Positions 15,995 through 17,996 of a stretch of DNA of 17,996 bases are shown in pieces (the stretch's first letter is position 1; every line of letters begins with the position of its first letter). The stretch covers positions 1 through 17,996 of the forward strand of contig CAMLFK010000082.1 in NCBI GenBank assembly GCA_946479255.1. The letters are read 5' to 3'. A program made the translations under genes and the position numbers. Source of the DNA: an uncultured Oxalobacteraceae bacterium. Lineage in GTDB: Bacteria; Pseudomonadota; Gammaproteobacteria; Burkholderiales; Burkholderiaceae. The notes under the pieces were generated by a model. It was given only the letters and a program-made list of their open reading frames with translations. It made no database searches and had not been told where the DNA came from.

Positions 15995-16788
15995 ACTACG
16001 ACCGGCGCAGCGCCGCCTTCCTGGAAGAGATGGGTATCGCGCCACTGTGGACCTTGCGGGCAGCACCGGCGCCGGCACCGCAGAGCGTGCCCGAGCCGGT
16101 GGAGCAGGATGTCGCCGAAGCCGAGCCTGCGCCGCCGCCGGCAGCCGTCGCCGTCGCCAGTACGGATGCGGCGTGGGAAGACACGGAAACGGCAGTGGCG
16201 GAACCCGATATCGCGCAGATGGACTGGGCCCAGCTCCGGCACGCCATCGCCAACTGCACCCGCTGCACCCTGTGCAAAGGCAAAAAGCCGGTGTACGGCA
16301 GCGGCGCGCGCAAAGCGACCTGGATGGTGGCGGCCGGCGCGGCCGGCGCCGCCGACGAACAGGAAGGCCAGCCGGTAGCGGGCGACGCCGGCCGCCTGCT
16401 GACCAATATGCTGGCCGCGGCGGGCCTGGCGCGCGAGACCGAAGTGTATGTGACCAGCCTGATCAAGTGCCGCCCGACGAGTGCCAACGGCGGCGACCGC
16501 GCGCCCACCGCCGAGGAGGCGCAGGCCTGCCGGCCCTACCTGGAGCGCGAGCTGGCCTTGACCGGCGCGCCGCTGCTGCTCACGCTCGGCCAGATCGCGG
16601 CCAACGCGCTGCAGGACAGGCCGCTGCAGGAGCCGCTGGCGCAGTCGCGCGGCCAGGTGATTGACTTCAAGGGCGTGAGGATGGTCAGCACGCTGCATCC
16701 GGGCGAACTGCTGCGGCGCGGTGCCGACAAGGCGCTGGCCTGGGCCGACCTGTGCCTGGCAAAGGCCAACGATGGACGCACTGGCTGA
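15991..16788 (+). CDS. Uracil-DNA glycosylase family 4 protein with degenerate motif A
   Basis: Family-4 uracil-DNA glycosylases are iron-sulfur enzymes that remove uracil from DNA. The 265-residue protein has an Ala/Pro/Glu-rich N-terminal linker (about 24-75) before the domain. Four likely [4Fe-4S] ligands are present: Cys89 and Cys92 (NCTRC), Cys160 (IKCRP) and Cys180 (QACRPYL); Cys95 is extra. The C-terminal catalytic motif is HPGELLR (His236) instead of the usual HP[SA]YLLR. The striking change is motif A: where the family has GE[AG]PG followed by acidic residues, this protein has AGAAG at 115-119, so the active-site Glu becomes Gly116 and the Pro becomes Ala. The following GQPVAGDAGRLL is kept. 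It may have altered or no glycosylase activity. It overlaps rimI by 4 bp and the DUF1853 gene by 17 bp. Confidence 0.88.
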   Translation: MNYDRRSAAFLEEMGIAPLWTLRAAPAPAPQSVPEPVEQDVAEAEPAPPPAAVAVASTDAAWEDTETAVAEPDIAQMDWAQLRHAIANCTRCTLCKGKKPVYGSGARKATWMVAAGAAGAADEQEGQPVAGDAGRLLTNMLAAAGLARETEVYVTSLIKCRPTSANGGDRAPTAEEAQACRPYLERELALTGAPLLLTLGQIAANALQDRPLQEPLAQSRGQVIDFKGVRMVSTLHPGELLRRGADKALAWADLCLAKANDGRTG

Positions 16789-17740
16789 CGCTTCGCAGGA
16801 CACCTACCAGTCGCGCTTCGCTGCGCGCTGGGGCCACCTGGCGCAGCCGCACGTGCGCGCGCTGGCCTGGCTGCTGGACGCGCCCGACCTGCTCGACGCC
16901 GCCGACCCGCACTGGGAAGGCAAGATCGCCTCGCTCGGCGAGCTGCCGGCTGCCACCGGCGACTGGCTCGATGGCCTCGACGCCGATCCCAGCCCGCTGC
17001 TTGACTCCCTCGGCACGCGCAACTACACCCGCCTTGGCCTGTACGCCGAGAAGCTGATGGCGTTTTACTTCCGCGAGCACGGCATGCTGGTTGCGCACGG
17101 CCTGCAGGTGCGCGCCGCGCGCAACGACACCGTGGGCGAGTTCGACTTCCTGCTCGATGCCGGCCCGGATGGCGTGGAGCATATCGAATTCGCCACCAAG
17201 TTTTATCTGCTCGAAGGCGAGGCGGCGTCGCGCTTCGACACCTTCGTGGGACCGAACCTGGCCGACAGCCTGGGCGCCAAGATGCGCAAGATCGTCGAAC
17301 GCCAGCTGACCCTGGGCGAGCATCCGGCCGCGCAGGCGCTGTTGCCACGTCCGGTAGTAAAAGCGCGGGCGCTGGTCAAGGGCTGGCTGTTCTATCCGCT
17401 CGGCACGGGCGCTCTGATGGGGGGCATCGCCGCGCTGCATTGCCGCGGCTTCTGGTGTGCTTTGCAGGATGTGGCCACGCTGCCCATGGCCGGCTTCGTG
17501 GTGCTGCCGCGCCTTCAGTGGCTGGCGCCTTACCGCGCCGCCGAGGATGGACAAGTGCTGGACGCGGCGCAGCTGCGCGCGCGCCTGGCCACGCAGTTCG
17601 AACAGTTGCCGATGCCGGTGCTGGTCGCTGCGGTGAGTGAGCGGGACGGCATGCTGGTGGAACAGGCGCGCGGCTTTATCGTGCCCGACGACTGGCGCGC
17701 GCGGGCGGCATTCCGCCAGAAGATGGCAGCCGCGCCGTAA
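16772..17740 (+). CDS. DUF1853 family protein
   Basis: A 322-residue protein of the DUF1853 family, function unknown. Recognisable blocks are RNYTRLGLYAEKLMAFYF at 83-100, VGEFDFLL at 121-128, HIEFATKFYL at 137-146, the FVGPNLADSLGAKM region at 158-171, and GWLFYP at 204-209. The spacing of Asp125, Glu139 and Lys143 across two predicted strands recalls the PD-(D/E)XK nuclease core, which with the neighbouring DNA glycosylase hints at a nucleic-acid role; this is inference only. ATG at 16772 has an AAAGG ribosome site and starts 17 bp inside the glycosylase gene; an earlier in-frame start at 16721 is less likely. The stop codon lies in a 12-bp tandem repeat that repeats the in-frame TAA. Confidence 0.88.
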   Translation: MDALADASQDTYQSRFAARWGHLAQPHVRALAWLLDAPDLLDAADPHWEGKIASLGELPAATGDWLDGLDADPSPLLDSLGTRNYTRLGLYAEKLMAFYFREHGMLVAHGLQVRAARNDTVGEFDFLLDAGPDGVEHIEFATKFYLLEGEAASRFDTFVGPNLADSLGAKMRKIVERQLTLGEHPAAQALLPRPVVKARALVKGWLFYPLGTGALMGGIAALHCRGFWCALQDVATLPMAGFVVLPRLQWLAPYRAAEDGQVLDAAQLRARLATQFEQLPMPVLVAAVSERDGMLVEQARGFIVPDDWRARAAFRQKMAAAP

Positions 17741-17764
17741 CGGGCGCCGTAACGGGCGCCGTAA
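17732..17764. repeat. 12-bp tandem repeat (2.75 copies) carrying three in-frame TAA stops
   Basis: The unit GCGCCGTAACGG occurs at 17732-17743, 17744-17755 and partially at 17756-17764. Because it is 12 bp long, the TAA of the DUF1853 gene recurs in frame at 17750 and 17762. It fills most of the 28-bp gap between the convergent DUF1853 and lplT genes. No terminator hairpin is evident. Confidence 0.75.
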
Positions 17765-17768
17765 GTAC

Positions 17769-17996
17769 TTAGTGTTTGTGCTCGCCGATCAGCGCCAGCG
17801 AATCGTGTTCGCGCTGGTTGGCGGCGTGCTTACGCATGATCATGAACATGATGCCGGCCACGAAAGCGCCGAACAGGATGATAATCACGTTCAGGTCGAG
17901 GTTCATCGAGATCATCAGCGCGTACAAGGCCAGCATGGTCAGGATCGACAGGTTCTCGTTGAAGTTCTGCACCGCGATCGAGTGGCCGGCGCTCAT
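17769..17996 (-). CDS. lplT: Lysophospholipid transporter LplT (MFS), C-terminal part, cut by window edge
   Basis: LplT is an inner-membrane major-facilitator protein that flips lysophospholipids to the cytoplasm for re-acylation. Only the last 75 codons are visible. They match the LplT C-terminus: GHSIAVQNFNENLSILTML followed by two transmembrane segments (about visible residues 16-32 and 36-54) and a basic, hydrophilic tail ending in GEHKH. The ATG at the very edge is almost certainly an internal Met of a transmembrane loop, because the fragment begins in mid-domain. It converges with the DUF1853 gene. In E. coli lplT is paired with aas, which would lie outside this window. Confidence 0.8.
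   Translation of the reverse strand: MSAGHSIAVQNFNENLSILTMLALYALMISMNLDLNVIIILFGAFVAGIMFMIMRKHAANQREHDSLALIGEHKH

Overview
The window looks like a chromosomal segment of a high-GC betaproteobacterium, most likely Oxalobacteraceae (Massilia/Duganella/Janthinobacterium type). This rests on GC-rich codon use, the mix of DUF1415, DUF1289, DUF1993 and DUF1853 genes, a PEP-CTERM protein, and a selenoneine gene set of the kind known from Burkholderiales. There are no rRNA or tRNA genes, insertion sequences, CRISPR arrays or phage genes. It reads as core chromosome with one less typical patch around 10.9-14.3 kb.

Region 1 (1-2556) is the most notable part: a selenoneine biosynthesis locus. A selenophosphate synthetase gene (selD/senC, cut by the left edge) and a selenosugar synthase (senB) lie on the minus strand with overlapping stop and start codons. 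Selenoneine synthase (senA) diverges from senB only 26 bp away. Together they should activate selenide to selenophosphate, make a selenosugar, and join selenium to trimethylhistidine to give selenoneine.

Region 2 (2575-6202) holds, on the minus strand, a DEAD-box RNA helicase with a strong UUCG-loop terminator and a hairpin-rich leader, then an MltD-type lytic transglycosylase with its own terminator. The transglycosylase diverges from a DUF1415 gene across a 392-bp spacer rich in palindromes.

Region 3 (6203-7536) holds DUF1415 and DUF1289 genes in tandem, converging on a DUF1993 gene. Region 4 (7803-10940) is a 1045-residue membrane-bound PAS-PAS-PAS-GGDEF-EAL cyclic-di-GMP protein with both active-site signatures intact.

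Region 5 (10963-14288) is the less typical patch. It has an unusual membrane protein with two alpha/beta-hydrolase domains in one chain, a possible 3' remnant of an outer-membrane protein gene, and a lone PEP-CTERM exported protein.

Region 6 (14327-17996) has a thioredoxin-fold protein divergent from a tightly packed run, tsaB-rimI-uracil-DNA glycosylase-DUF1853, whose members overlap by 4, 4 and 17 bp. It ends at the C-terminal part of an LplT-like lysophospholipid transporter on the minus strand. The glycosylase has lost the conserved family-4 motif A while keeping its iron-sulfur cysteines.
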